The notes: a model not told the origin generated them from the letters alone. Positions 36,497 through 45,183 are shown, numbered from the stretch's first letter. The stretch is 64,000 nt of DNA from ATX-6F1 sp943369485 (GCA_943369485.1 CALRNH020000005.1:62001-126000), one strand, 5' to 3'. Program-made: numbers and translations.

Positions 36497-36853
36497 TCAG
36501 ATCTCTTTGCAGTGTTGTTCAAACGCATCCGGATCCTTGAAGATGTCGAAAATCCGAGCGGTTCCCGTCATTTCCAACACCAAGCGCACCTGGGTGTTGA
36601 GCCCACAGAGATTGAACGCGCTGCCCGCCTCCTTGGTCTTCTTGAGGCAGGCCACGAGGGAACCGAAGCCATTGCTATCGATGAACGTACCAGCCTGAAA
36701 TTCGATCAGAATCGTCCGATACCCTGCAGCGAGGGCTTCATTCACTTCGTCGCGAAGATTGCGGCCATTAATTGCATCCAAAATACCGGACAAGGTGATG
36801 ACTTTGGTGGCATCTGAGGCGACAGGGTTGGCATGGGCATCACTATCGGACAC
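36497..36853 (-). CDS. STAS-domain protein (anti-sigma-factor antagonist like)
   Basis: A 118-residue protein starting with GTG. It has the STAS fold: TKVITLSGILDAINGRNLRDEV, TILIEFQAGTFIDSNGFGSLV with the conserved D-S motif where SpoIIAA/RsbV proteins are phosphorylated, then CLKKTKEAGSAFNLCGLNTQV and TARIFDIFKD. It could take part in a partner-switching pathway, but no anti-sigma kinase or PP2C gene is nearby. It lies in the right part of the island, with a cyAbrB scrap just downstream. It seems intact. Confidence 0.85.
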   Translation of the reverse strand: MSDSDAHANPVASDATKVITLSGILDAINGRNLRDEVNEALAAGYRTILIEFQAGTFIDSNGFGSLVACLKKTKEAGSAFNLCGLNTQVRLVLEMTGTARIFDIFKDPDAFEQHCKEI

Positions 36854-38087
36854 GCTGGATCACTGACTCAACTTCGTATTCAGTCTACGGTGAGATCGGA
36901 AGGCAAGGCGTTCCATGGCGATCCGCAGCCATTGGAGCAACCACCAACCAGCGGGCGGCCACCCCAGCGAGTCTCGACGCGATCCAGTGCGAAAGCCCGC
37001 TCTGGCTACCGTGCAGTGGGTTCAGGCTCTGGACGCGATTGTCACCTACGGCTGCACCCGTCGTCGCCAAAGCTGCCTTTTCGCCGCCTCCTGCTTGGCA
37101 CCTGATTGGATGCCTGACCCCACCCTGGAGAGCCTGCTACTGCTGGCCTTCACCGTTCTCGACTACCGCCGCCGCCTGATCGGCAGGCTCCGCCCTGCTG
37201 TGACGGGCTGGCACTACTCCCAAGCGCCGCATGTGACGGTTGGCCTGGCAGAGGCGGGTCCATGCGGTCGTGGTGGCCCTGGCTGGCAGTAGAGCAACTG
37301 GGGTGGGATAACCCCACCTGAAGTTGTGATGACGCCAGGAGGCAAGCCGTAACAAAATGGAGGATCAAGTCCTGAAGTAAGGCACAAGACCTCCTACGCC
37401 AGATATCTCAGCATCAAACCGTTGCCTGAAGACGTTGCCAGTGGCTCCCAGGGAATCACCAAGGTCAGTCACAGCAGGAGTAAGTACGAAGCCAAGCCCA
37501 CCACTCTGGTGACCATCACTGCTGAGGTGACCATGGTCGCCGATCTCTACGCCCAATGGCGCAAAGCAGGATTCAAATTGGCTGACGATGAAACGACCAT
37601 GATCTGATCGGGAAGCGCCGCCAACAGAATGAAAATGGGAGCCTCCAGGGAACTAACTGGATATGATCAACCCCAGAACTGGATGCCCTCTCACGGATGC
37701 TGTCCACATGGATCGCCTTGGTCGCGCAGAGCCTCCAGGGTGCTATCCATTGGCCGCCCGGTTCGAGATCCGCAAACCCTGCGCCTTGATTCTGGCCTAA
37801 TGCTCTGCATGCATAACAGAGCAGCCATGGCCAATCTACTCAAGTGGTAGTAAGTCTCTGTTGCAACTGCCCAGGTTGACGCTTCGTGTGCTGACAAAAT
37901 CCTCCCAGACAGATGGCAATGATGTCTCCTCCTAGATTAAGGATCTGATCAATCTGGTGTATTGAACTCTCGGCAATGACTCAAGCGCCCGCCACCGCAA
38001 AGGGCGCAGAATCCAACCTACCCAAAAACCGTCCAGACTGCGGAGTTCACCACAGCCCGGACGCCCCGAGAATTCGAAACCTGACCC
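36854..38087. other. Gene-poor stretch
   Basis: About 1.2 kb with no gene I can support. The open frames at 36915-37292 and 37422-37607 have no recognisable domains and Arg/His-rich or broken composition. It is likely decayed island DNA. Confidence 0.5.
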
Positions 38088-38420
38088 TCAGGGGAGCAGG
38101 ATCGTCGGCCTGGCCTGGCCCAGTTCCATCTCAGGTGTCCACCAGGGACCATGATCCTCAGTGCGACACCGGTCGTAGGCGAACGACCGAGTGATCGCAC
38201 GAGTTCGGTTGACCTCGAAGGCATCCGGATCAAAGCCGGCCATCGCCGTGGCTTCGTAAATGGTGAGACCCCGGAACGTCTTCTGACCGAGGTAGGCCTC
38301 CAGATAGTAGGGACCGATTCTGCACCAGTTGCAGCGCACGGGGATCCCCTTGCCCTGACGTCTCAGCCTCGTGGCGATGTACACGAAGAGAGACAGTTCG
38401 GTAACTTTTAGCTTGAACAT
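38088..38420 (-). CDS. Hypothetical protein
   Basis: A 110-residue frame beginning MFKLKVTELSLFVYIATRLRR. It includes CNWCRIGPYYLEAYLGQKTF with a C-x-x-C pair, then ATAMAGFDPDAFEVNRTRAI. Composition is protein-like and basic at the N-terminus. I do not recognise a family. It is isolated within the right half of the island. Confidence 0.45.
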   Translation of the reverse strand: MFKLKVTELSLFVYIATRLRRQGKGIPVRCNWCRIGPYYLEAYLGQKTFRGLTIYEATAMAGFDPDAFEVNRTRAITRSFAYDRCRTEDHGPWWTPEMELGQARPTILLP

Positions 38421-38675
38421 TGCACATATAGCAACTAGCCCATTTCGATTTCAGGATTCTTAATAACCAAAGACGGATCTCTTGATCAGCTTGCATCAAC
38501 TCAGTCCAACCTTTGGTTATCCACCAAGCATCAGCTGTGGATGCAGGGGCTGAGACTGACGCCCCCTGCACTGCTCGCTCTCTGAGACTGCCTATTGCTC
38601 GTCAGCCGGCACGAGCCCGCGGTGAAAACCGGAATCGACCAGGGCTGCCCAGCTGGGGGGACGGCGGCGTTCCCC

Positions 38676-39149
38676 TCAGCCCGGTGGTCTGCAATAGCCC
38701 ACGTCCCCCACCAGCGGCGGCTGGCAGGTGGCTCTGAGTGGAACGAAGATTTCATGGCGGGTCACCACGTTCACCCAGGTGGAATTGCCATTGGGGAACA
38801 ACTGTTGCCACCAGCTCCCTCGGTTCCCATCGGTGTAGAGCGCACGGGCGGAGTCATCAAGGCCGAGGTTCCTGAGCCGTTTGCGGTCGCCATCCGTCGC
38901 CTCGCGCACGAACCGAAGTCGGGTCACCACGCCATTGGCCCAGCGGATGGCGGAACCGCTCAATCCCGCGCAGGCCAGTGGCTTTTGGTTGTAGGCGCAG
39001 TCGTAGGCGTAGACCCCACTTCTGGGCAGCTGGCAAGCGTTGGCGTCGAACCGCTTGAGGCACTGCTGCAGCCTGGTGGGCTGCGCCACCGCTGGCATGG
39101 TGCCGCTGGCCACCAGCAGAGCCGCCGCCAGAACCCTTGAGATCACCAT
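38676..39149 (-). CDS. Secreted hypothetical protein
   Basis: A 157-residue protein with a Sec signal peptide from the ATG at 39149 (MVISRVLAAALLVASGTMPA, cleavage probably after VAQ or AVA). The mature part has six cysteines (QCLKRFDANACQLP, YDCAYNQKPLACAG, ATCQPPL, GYCRPPG), suggesting disulfide bonds in the periplasm, and a segment WANGVVTRLRFVREATDGDR. No family recognised. The upstream frame to 39245 is not needed. Confidence 0.65.
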   Translation of the reverse strand: MVISRVLAAALLVASGTMPAVAQPTRLQQCLKRFDANACQLPRSGVYAYDCAYNQKPLACAGLSGSAIRWANGVVTRLRFVREATDGDRKRLRNLGLDDSARALYTDGNRGSWWQQLFPNGNSTWVNVVTRHEIFVPLRATCQPPLVGDVGYCRPPG

Positions 39150-39238
39150 GAACCAGCTGCCTGGGGATCCTCCATACCTAGCTGGGTGGACTGGTTCGGC
39201 TGCAGGATGGATCCCTTCCAACGGGAACAGACGACTGC

Positions 39239-39646
39239 ATGGCACAGACGCTCTCCGGCATCGGCGGTCTGGCCCACATCGGTATCCGTGTTCACGACAT
39301 GGAGCGATCGGCCGCCTTTTACTCGAAACTCGGCTTCCGGTTGGTGGCCGGGCCGATTGGCCCGGAACCGGTCGCGATCCTCACTCACCCCAGCGGAGTG
39401 GAAATCAATCTGATCCTCAATGCGCCGACAGCGGCAGAGGCCAACGTCCTCATGGACGGCCCCGACAAATTGGCGGGCATCACCCACTTCGCCCTGCTCT
39501 GCGCTGACCTGACCACGGCGATCGAAGAGCTGCAAACAGCCGGCCTGGAGCCGAGCGCTGGGCCGGTGAACTTCGGCGGTCAGGCCCGTGGCCTGTTCCT
39601 GCGTGATCCCGACCGCAACGTGATCGAACTGCACCAGAGACTCTGA
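39239..39646 (+). CDS. VOC-family (glyoxalase-like) protein
   Basis: A 135-residue two-module VOC protein. The first metal-ligand histidine is in GGLAHIGIRVHDMERSAAFY, followed by KLGFRLVAG and SGVEINLIL (glutamate ligand position). The second module has ITHFALLCADL (His) and LFLRDPDRNVIELHQ (Glu). The pattern fits lactoylglutathione lyase-like or antibiotic/diol-dioxygenase-like metalloenzymes. The exact reaction is not determined. It is divergent from the secreted protein gene, with 89 bases between starts. Confidence 0.85.
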   Translation: MAQTLSGIGGLAHIGIRVHDMERSAAFYSKLGFRLVAGPIGPEPVAILTHPSGVEINLILNAPTAAEANVLMDGPDKLAGITHFALLCADLTTAIEELQTAGLEPSAGPVNFGGQARGLFLRDPDRNVIELHQRL

Positions 39647-39698
39647 ATCGATGCCCTGTTCTGGGCACGGCAGTGAGGAAACGAGAAGCCGCTCCGAT

Positions 39699-39895
39699 CC
39701 AGAACGGTCGGGGCACGCCAGGCACCCAGCCACAAAAAAAAGCCCCGCCGAAGGCAGAGCTTTGGAGACTGGAACGTTTCTGGGAGTCTTTCCTCGTTTC
39801 GACCCCAGAAGAGCGTTTCAACTCCTCACACCAAGAAGCTACAGAGGATGGATCGCGTGTCGAACCCCGACGGACGCTACCTCAACCGTCCTGGG
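39699..39895. repeat. Terminator-bearing duplicated unit, copy 1
   Basis: About 197 bases that recur at 41389-41587 in the same orientation, with roughly 80-85% identity in the first 132 bases and a further match at the end (CAACCGTCCTGGG). Read on the minus strand the unit ends in an intrinsic terminator (39733-39761). Confidence 0.8.
39733..39761 (-). terminator. Intrinsic terminator in repeat copy 1
   Basis: On the minus strand, AGCTCTGCC-TTC-GGCGGGGCT (9-base stem with two G-U pairs) is followed by a run of eight T. Confidence 0.8.
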
Positions 39896-40216
39896 CGGGA
39901 ACTGAATCCAGACCGCTGGAACGCCCTCTCGTTGCCCCACCAAGGCCCAAGGAAGACACGATCCGCAGGCAAGCAGACACGTTCTCTGGGGCCTCCCAAG
40001 GGGCCGCGTGCCAGTCAGAGCAAGCGAAAAATGATACTGATTTGTCGAAATTCCTACCCAGCCCAGTCATCGCAAGGGTTCTGCTTGGATCCCAACTTCC
40101 TTCTACACCCCAGCTTCCTGACTCTGACTCGACCTCAGACCCTGACTGGAGAAGCCCAGGCCGTTACGCCGGTACTGCTTTTTGCCGTACCATGAGATCA
40201 GACGTTCCAGGGAATC

Positions 40217-40489
40217 ATGGCCACCACCGATCGCCTGGATCTCAAGCTCTCCAGCAGCGACAAGCAGCTCCTCCAGCAAGCGGCGGCGATCGAAGGCATC
40301 TCGGTCGCCGCCTTCGTGCGTTCTGCCGCCAGGCACCGGGCAACTGAGGCCATCCAGCTCGATCGGGCCGTCTCCCTCTCCCGCCGCGACTACGAAACCT
40401 TCCACGCTGCCCTCGCCGAGCCGTTCCGCCCCAACGAGGCCTTGTCCGAGGCCCTGAACCAGGTCCACGCCCGCGTCAAGCGTGTTTGA
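40217..40489 (+). CDS. DUF1778 ribbon-helix-helix antitoxin (TacA-like)
   Basis: A 90-residue protein: N-terminal RLDLKLSSSDKQLLQQAAAIEGISVAAFV is the ribbon-helix-helix DNA-binding domain of DUF1778 antitoxins. The C-terminal tail YETFHAALAEPFRPNEALSEAL wraps the toxin in TacA/AtaR families. It overlaps the toxin gene by 8 bases, giving the usual antitoxin-first order. It should repress its own promoter upstream of 40217 together with the toxin. Confidence 0.9.
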   Translation: MATTDRLDLKLSSSDKQLLQQAAAIEGISVAAFVRSAARHRATEAIQLDRAVSLSRRDYETFHAALAEPFRPNEALSEALNQVHARVKRV

Positions 40490-40982
40490 AGAGCAGCTGC
40501 TCGATCCCAAACGCCACGATCGCTCCGCCTTTGCCTGTGGTGAGCCGGCGTTGGACACCTTTCTGCAGCGCCACGCCCACCAGAACATGCGCCGGGGCCT
40601 CAGCCAGACCTGGGTGCTGGTGCCGGCCTCCCAAGCGAGCACGATCGCCGGCTACTACTCCCTGGCTCCAGCAGAGGTTGGCCTGGCCAACCTGCAGCCC
40701 GCTGATTCCAGGCCTCTACCGCCGTACCCGATCCCCTGTTTTCGGATGGGTCGTTTGGCCCGAGATCTCCGGTGGGGTGGTGAGGGGCTCGGTGAGTTGT
40801 TGGTGGGTCTTGCGGTTGAACGCTGTCTGCAGGCTCGCCAGTCAGTAGGCGGATACGCCCTGATCCTCGACGCCAAAGGGGAGGCAGCCAGAAACTTCTA
40901 TCTCCACTACGGGTTCCGGCCCTACCTCGACACCCGGAACAGGCTCCACCTGCCGTTGGGAGGTAAAGGAGGGCTCAACTGA
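40482..40982 (+). CDS. GNAT-family toxin (TacT/AtaT-like acetyltransferase)
   Basis: A 166-residue GNAT enzyme starting with GTG. Features: DRSAFACGEPALDTFLQRHAHQN (TacT-type N-terminus), AGYYSLAPAEVGLAN, PCFRMGRLARDLRWGGEGLGE (acetyl-CoA pyrophosphate loop of the R/Q-x-x-G-x-G/A type, here RWGGEGLG), and EAARNFYLHYGFRPYLD with the catalytic-type tyrosine. TacT/AtaT toxins acetylate aminoacyl-tRNA and block translation. Paired with the DUF1778 antitoxin, it probably helps keep the island in the genome. Confidence 0.9.
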   Translation: MFEEQLLDPKRHDRSAFACGEPALDTFLQRHAHQNMRRGLSQTWVLVPASQASTIAGYYSLAPAEVGLANLQPADSRPLPPYPIPCFRMGRLARDLRWGGEGLGELLVGLAVERCLQARQSVGGYALILDAKGEAARNFYLHYGFRPYLDTRNRLHLPLGGKGGLN

Positions 40983-41019
40983 GGGGTGATGCTTCGGGCT
41001 GCCCGTACACCGATGCGAG

Positions 41020-41316
41020 TCACCGTTCCCAAGCGCCTGGTGTCAGCTCAAGGGGGGGCAGCTGTGAGGGGAATAGCTGCCTCGACGACACAGGTGCTGG
41101 GTGGGTCAGTGCAGGGTCACCGGATTGCTGGCGACCATGAGCCAACACGATCTCTGCGCTCAGCAGCCGGGCCACGGCTTCCCGTTCAGGGGCGTGCAAG
41201 CAGCTGTTGGCGCGGTTGCGGAGCCGAATCAACGCTTCCAGGTCAGTCCCCCCACCCTCGAGGATCTCGGCGATCTGGTTCAGCGACTCGGCCAGACTTC
41301 TGAGTTCGATGGTCAT
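41020..41316 (-). CDS. Small hypothetical helical protein
   Basis: A 98-residue protein from ATG 41316: MTIELRSLAESLNQIAEILEG, then LEALIRLRNRANSCLHAPE and REAVARLLSAEIVLAHGR. It is amphipathic helical in the first 70 residues and proline-rich at the end. It lies just beyond the terminator of repeat copy 2 and converges with the toxin gene. No family recognised. Confidence 0.5.
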   Translation of the reverse strand: MTIELRSLAESLNQIAEILEGGGTDLEALIRLRNRANSCLHAPEREAVARLLSAEIVLAHGRQQSGDPALTHPAPVSSRQLFPSQLPPLELTPGAWER

Positions 41317-41388
41317 GGCAGAGGTCGGATCGCTTCCTTCCCATGGTGATGACCTTGCAGACCAGTGAAGGCCCGGAACGAAAGAGCA

Positions 41389-41587
41389 CCAGAACGGTCG
41401 GAGTACGCCAGGCGCCCAAGCCAATAAAAAAGCCCCGCCGAAGGCAGGGCTCAGAGACTGGAACGATTCCGGGAGTCTGTCCTCGTTTCGACCCCAGAAG
41501 AGCGCTCAAGCTCCTCACACGTCGTCAAGTTATCGAGTCGGTTGCAGATCGACCAGTCGAGGGGGACGCTGCCGCAACCGTCCTGGG
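41389..41587. repeat. Terminator-bearing duplicated unit, copy 2
   Basis: Second copy of the unit at 39699-39895. On the minus strand it reads CCCAGGACGGTTG..., then GAGGAGCTTGAGCGCTCTTC, and ends in an intrinsic terminator. In this copy the downstream gene (41020-41316) follows on the same strand. Confidence 0.8.
41424..41451 (-). terminator. Intrinsic terminator in repeat copy 2
   Basis: On the minus strand, AGCCCTGCC-TTC-GGCGGGGCT (9-base stem with one G-U pair) followed by TTTTTTATT. Confidence 0.82.
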
Positions 41588-42134
41588 AGCCTGATCGGGG
41601 CCCGTAGTGCCTCCCCAAACCGCAGATCTTGGAACAACCGGCCGGCAGGATCCCTATGGCACCCGTCGAGGCGAAGGAAAGCCCGATCAAAAGGGCGAGA
41701 GAGCTCAGCACAGCTCAGTGAATCGCCTGGACCAATCCATCTGTGCATTTGTCTGTTCCAAACAAATGAGCCCCCTTGCAGCACAACATCATTTGGCTCA
41801 AACCATTAGCCCTTAACAGATTGGTCCTGAATTCGAATCTCAGGCGACCCATTTCTTTCAAAGCCTGGGACCTCGGCCCGAAACCGAGTTCAATTCTTGA
41901 TTGTCAGGCTCTCACCAAGCAAACATGCTTAGATCTGAGACAGTTCATTGGCACTCCTGTTGAACCGTCCAGGAGCACCTGCCCCGCGTTACTGACAGAG
42001 CAGTTGCCTTGGTTGGTCGGGAGCCCGCCATCCTGCATCCGCTGGCCCCGGGTACGGGAAAACTCCATTGAACCACCGCCATCGCCTGTCACTTGCTCTT
42101 GTGAAGCACAAGATGTCGTCGATCAACCAGCCTG
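41588..42134. other. Island right junction and spacer, no gene
   Basis: No supported gene. It contains a TTGTCTGTTCCA motif (41749-41760) that also occurs near the left end (17721-17732), and the attR repeat at 41813. Sequence after 41855 should be host DNA. Confidence 0.6.
41813..41855 (+). repeat. attR: partial tRNA-Lys duplicate
   Basis: 43-base copy of the tRNA-Lys 3' end (41 of 43 identical to 17556-17598), ending GGCGACCCATTTC. It cannot be a working tRNA: the 5' half is absent and one T-stem pair is lost (GAATTCGAATCTC). Confidence 0.9.
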
Positions 42135-43946
42135 TTAAAAGGAAGGGTCAGCGATGGCTTTGGCTTGATCCTCCCAGTCCACCCAATCAACAGAGTGAGA
42201 TTTGAGATAACAGCTGACGGCCTCCCCAACCGTGGCGAAAAATCGATCTTCTCCGAATTGTGAGAACAGTCCAAAGCGCCTGAGCTTGTCTTTGACGGGA
42301 TCTTTCATTTCGGCAAAGCAGAGCATGATTCCTGCCTTTGCCAAGGTGTGATCCAGTTCATCCAAAGTGTCGGCAGACGTGACATCGATGCTGGTGACAG
42401 GCTCAGCCCCCACGACGATCCAGTTCACCAGAGTTGGTGATGATTCGACAGCCGTCATCACACGATCACGGAACAATTCAGCATTCGCAAAAAACAATGG
42501 TGCATCCCACCTGAACAGGACCAGACCTGGGACCTGGCGCGACTGTGGGTAACGGCTGATGTCGTGATACCCCTTGACACCATCGACCCGTCCCAGGACC
42601 GCTGAGTGTGGACGCCACCCATCCCAGAGAAACTCGATCACCGCAATGACGATCGCCAGACCGATGCCAGGAATGGCGCCAAGGAAGGCGACCCCGGCCA
42701 GGCAGACCATCGACAACCAGAACTCCCAGCGCTGGATGCGGTAGATGCGTCGCAGGTCAGCCACCTCGATCAAGGCGATCGCTGAAGCCATCACCACCCC
42801 CGCGAGCGCGGCGGTGGGCAGGTTGGCCAGGAGGTTCGGCGCCGCCAGGAGCAAGCCGGCGACCGTGAGCGCTCCCACGACCCCGGTCAGCTGGGTCCTG
42901 GCGCCGGCCGCCTCGGCCACCGGCGTGCGCGAAGCGCTGGCACTGATCGGGAGGCCCTGAAACAGCCCTGCCACCAGGTTGGCCGCGCCCAATCCGACCA
43001 TCTCCAGATTGGCATCGATCCTGTCCCCGATGCGCGCGGCGTAGGTTCTCGACAGCACGCTCGTGTCAGTGAACGACACAAGGGCGATGGCGAAACCACC
43101 GAACAACACCGGCACGATGTCACCGGTGTTGATGGAGGGGAAAGACAAACCGGGCAGCCCCCTGGGAAGGGGACCGAGGACCGTGACACCAAAGCGGGTG
43201 GCAAGATTCAGAACAGAGACAGTGATGGTCGCGGCACCGACGGCAAGCAGAACCCCCGGGAAACGCCTGTTGCGCCTCAGGATCCCAATCATCAGCAAGG
43301 TGCCGACACCGAGGGCCAGCGCTGCCCCGTTGGTTCTGCCGGCCAGCACCGCCATCACAAATTCCCGGGCTTCGATCAACAGCCCGTCGCCCTTGACCGT
43401 GAAACCGAGCAGGACAGGCAACTGGCTGACCAGCACCGTCAGAGCGATGCCATTCATGTAGCCGTAGCGGATTGGCTTGGAGAGCAATTCGGTGATGAAA
43501 CCCAGGCGAGCGGTTCCAGCAAGAACGCAGAAGCTGCCGGAGACGAGTGCCAACATCGCGGCCAAGGCCATGGCGCGCTGGGGGTCACCCGCCGACAGCG
43601 GCAGCACGATGCCGAGGATGAGGGTGACCAGCGAAGAATCCGGTCCCAGGACGAGGATCCGGCTGGGGCCGAAGAGGGCATAGCCCAGTAAGCCGAAGAT
43701 GGTGGCGTACAGGCCACAGATGGGCGGCACACCTGAAGCCACTGCATAGGCAATGCCGACCGGCAGCAACACCGCCGTCAACGCCAGACCAGCGGCGATG
43801 TCATGGCGGAGCCAGGCAATCCTGTACTGGCCGATGGCCGACAGACCAGGGGCCCATCTCCGCCAACCAGTGGGAGCTTTGCTTCGCTGGATGCGGGGGT
43901 TGGCAGAGGGGTCGAGGGGCGTGGGTGGCGGCGTGGAGGCGCTCAT
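42135..43946 (-). CDS. SulP-family anion transporter with STAS domain
   Basis: A 603-residue inner-membrane transporter. The N-terminal domain begins with the SulP signature region RHDIAAGLALTAVLLPVGIAYAVASGVPP, followed by YATIFGLLGYALFGPSRILVLGPDSS and about ten more hydrophobic spans. The C-terminal STAS domain (GLVLFRWDAPLFFANAELF, VTSIDVTSADTLDEL, GIMLCFAEMKDPVKDKL) regulates such carriers. Substrate could be sulfate, bicarbonate (BicA-like) or another anion; sequence alone does not decide. It is the first host-type gene after the island and divergent from the CDF gene. Confidence 0.9.
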   Translation of the reverse strand: MSASTPPPTPLDPSANPRIQRSKAPTGWRRWAPGLSAIGQYRIAWLRHDIAAGLALTAVLLPVGIAYAVASGVPPICGLYATIFGLLGYALFGPSRILVLGPDSSLVTLILGIVLPLSAGDPQRAMALAAMLALVSGSFCVLAGTARLGFITELLSKPIRYGYMNGIALTVLVSQLPVLLGFTVKGDGLLIEAREFVMAVLAGRTNGAALALGVGTLLMIGILRRNRRFPGVLLAVGAATITVSVLNLATRFGVTVLGPLPRGLPGLSFPSINTGDIVPVLFGGFAIALVSFTDTSVLSRTYAARIGDRIDANLEMVGLGAANLVAGLFQGLPISASASRTPVAEAAGARTQLTGVVGALTVAGLLLAAPNLLANLPTAALAGVVMASAIALIEVADLRRIYRIQRWEFWLSMVCLAGVAFLGAIPGIGLAIVIAVIEFLWDGWRPHSAVLGRVDGVKGYHDISRYPQSRQVPGLVLFRWDAPLFFANAELFRDRVMTAVESSPTLVNWIVVGAEPVTSIDVTSADTLDELDHTLAKAGIMLCFAEMKDPVKDKLRRFGLFSQFGEDRFFATVGEAVSCYLKSHSVDWVDWEDQAKAIADPSF

Positions 43947-44086
43947 GTCATTGCCGCCTGTTTCGCCTGGAGCCGGCTCGCCTCTGATCCAGCCGGCTGG
44001 CCAGGGCGGACAGGACCGTGATCGCAGCCAGGGATTGGGGAGGGGGTTGATCGGCGATCAAAACAGTGCAGGAGTTTTGTAAGGCG

Positions 44087-45076
44087 ATGTCCACAGCCAA
44101 GCCGAGATCCACACCACGGCCATCGAATCCATCGGCAGGATCCTTCCAGCACCCCCTGCCTGCGTCCATGGCATTTGCGACCCCGCGTTCCTACATGCTG
44201 CTCGCGACAGCGGCGGCCGTAGCCACGATCGTTCTCAAGACGGCAGCCTGGAAGCTCACCGGCTCGGTGGGGCTGCTCTCCGATGCCATGGAATCCGGGG
44301 TGAATCTGGTGGCGGCGCTGGGTGCCTTCTGGGCCCTGACCCTGGCCACCAAACCAGCCGATCGGAGCCACCATTACGGCCATTTCAAGGCTGAATACTT
44401 CTCCAGCGGCCTGGAGAGCGTGCTGATCCTGGGGGCGGCCGTGGCGATCATCTGGGCCGCCGCCGGCAGACTCCAGCAGCCAGAGCCCTTGGAGCAACTG
44501 GGCATCGGTCTGGCCCTCTCCCTGCTGGCCACAGCCCTCAACGCTGTGGTGGCCTGGATCCTGCTGAAGGCCTCCCGCCGCTTCCACTCGATCACCCTGC
44601 GGGCCGACGCCCACCATCTGCTTACCGATGTCTGGACCTCATTCGGCGTGGTGCTGGGCATTGGCCTTGTGAAGGTCACCGGGCTGACGATCCTCGACCC
44701 CTTGATCGCCATCGCAGTGGCCCTGAACATCCTGTTCATCGGTTGGAAACTGCTGCACGAGACCGCTTCTGGCCTGCTGGATCGTTCCTTGCCCGAGGAT
44801 GAGCAAGCGACGCTCGAAGCCCTGCTGGCCTCCCATGAAACGGAGGAGATCCGCTTCCATGCCTTGCGCACCCGGGTGGCCGGTTCGCGCCGATTCGTGG
44901 CCTTTCACGTGCTGGTGCCGGGCCGCTGGACGGTGCAGGCCGGCCATGACCTCTGCGACCAGCTGGAGCGGGAGATCGCCGGGGCCCTCACCCGAACCCA
45001 TGTGCTCACCCACCTGGAGCCGATCGAGGATCCAAAGGCCTGGGATGACCAGGGATTCCGCTGGGAGGAGGGTTAG
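44087..45076 (+). CDS. Cation diffusion facilitator (CDF) metal exporter
   Basis: About 329 residues. Six membrane spans with the CDF metal motifs: LLSDAMESGVNLVAALG in helix 2 (Asp ligands) and LRADAHHLLTDVWTSFGV in helix 5 (HxxxD). The cytosolic C-terminal domain (FHALRTRVAGSRRFVAFHVLV, GHDLCDQLEREIAG, LEPIED) follows. It exports Zn, Fe, Mn or similar divalent ions in exchange for protons; specificity is not clear. ATG 44087 has AGGAG upstream at 44069; 44066 and 44168 are alternatives. It heads an ion-transport block with mgtA and corA. Confidence 0.88.
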   Translation: MSTAKPRSTPRPSNPSAGSFQHPLPASMAFATPRSYMLLATAAAVATIVLKTAAWKLTGSVGLLSDAMESGVNLVAALGAFWALTLATKPADRSHHYGHFKAEYFSSGLESVLILGAAVAIIWAAAGRLQQPEPLEQLGIGLALSLLATALNAVVAWILLKASRRFHSITLRADAHHLLTDVWTSFGVVLGIGLVKVTGLTILDPLIAIAVALNILFIGWKLLHETASGLLDRSLPEDEQATLEALLASHETEEIRFHALRTRVAGSRRFVAFHVLVPGRWTVQAGHDLCDQLEREIAGALTRTHVLTHLEPIEDPKAWDDQGFRWEEG

Positions 45077-45089
45077 TCGAATCCAGGTT

Positions 45090-45118
45090 GACGTCCTGCC
45101 TCGAAACAGCGGGACGTC
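45090..45118. promoter_or_regulatory. Stem-loop in the leader upstream of mgtA
   Basis: GACGTCC (45090-45096) pairs with GGACGTC (45112-45118) in the 107-base gap between the CDF gene and mgtA. There is no T-run. It might be a leader regulatory element or an operator; it does not resemble the ykoK M-box as far as I can see. Confidence 0.35.
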
Positions 45119-45183
45119 GGTAGCGTTCAGGAGGAACAGGGGGATCCACTCCACTGCACCCAACCCCACCGGGCCGGCCGACC

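Noticed and set aside
36915..37292. 125-codon frame right of the STAS gene
   Set aside because: Arg/Ser/His-rich composition and no similarity; overlapping frames on the other strand look equally poor.
41819..41855. Possible second tRNA gene at the right island end
   Set aside because: Only the 3' third of tRNA-Lys is present; no 5' half or D arm can be folded. It is the attR repeat.
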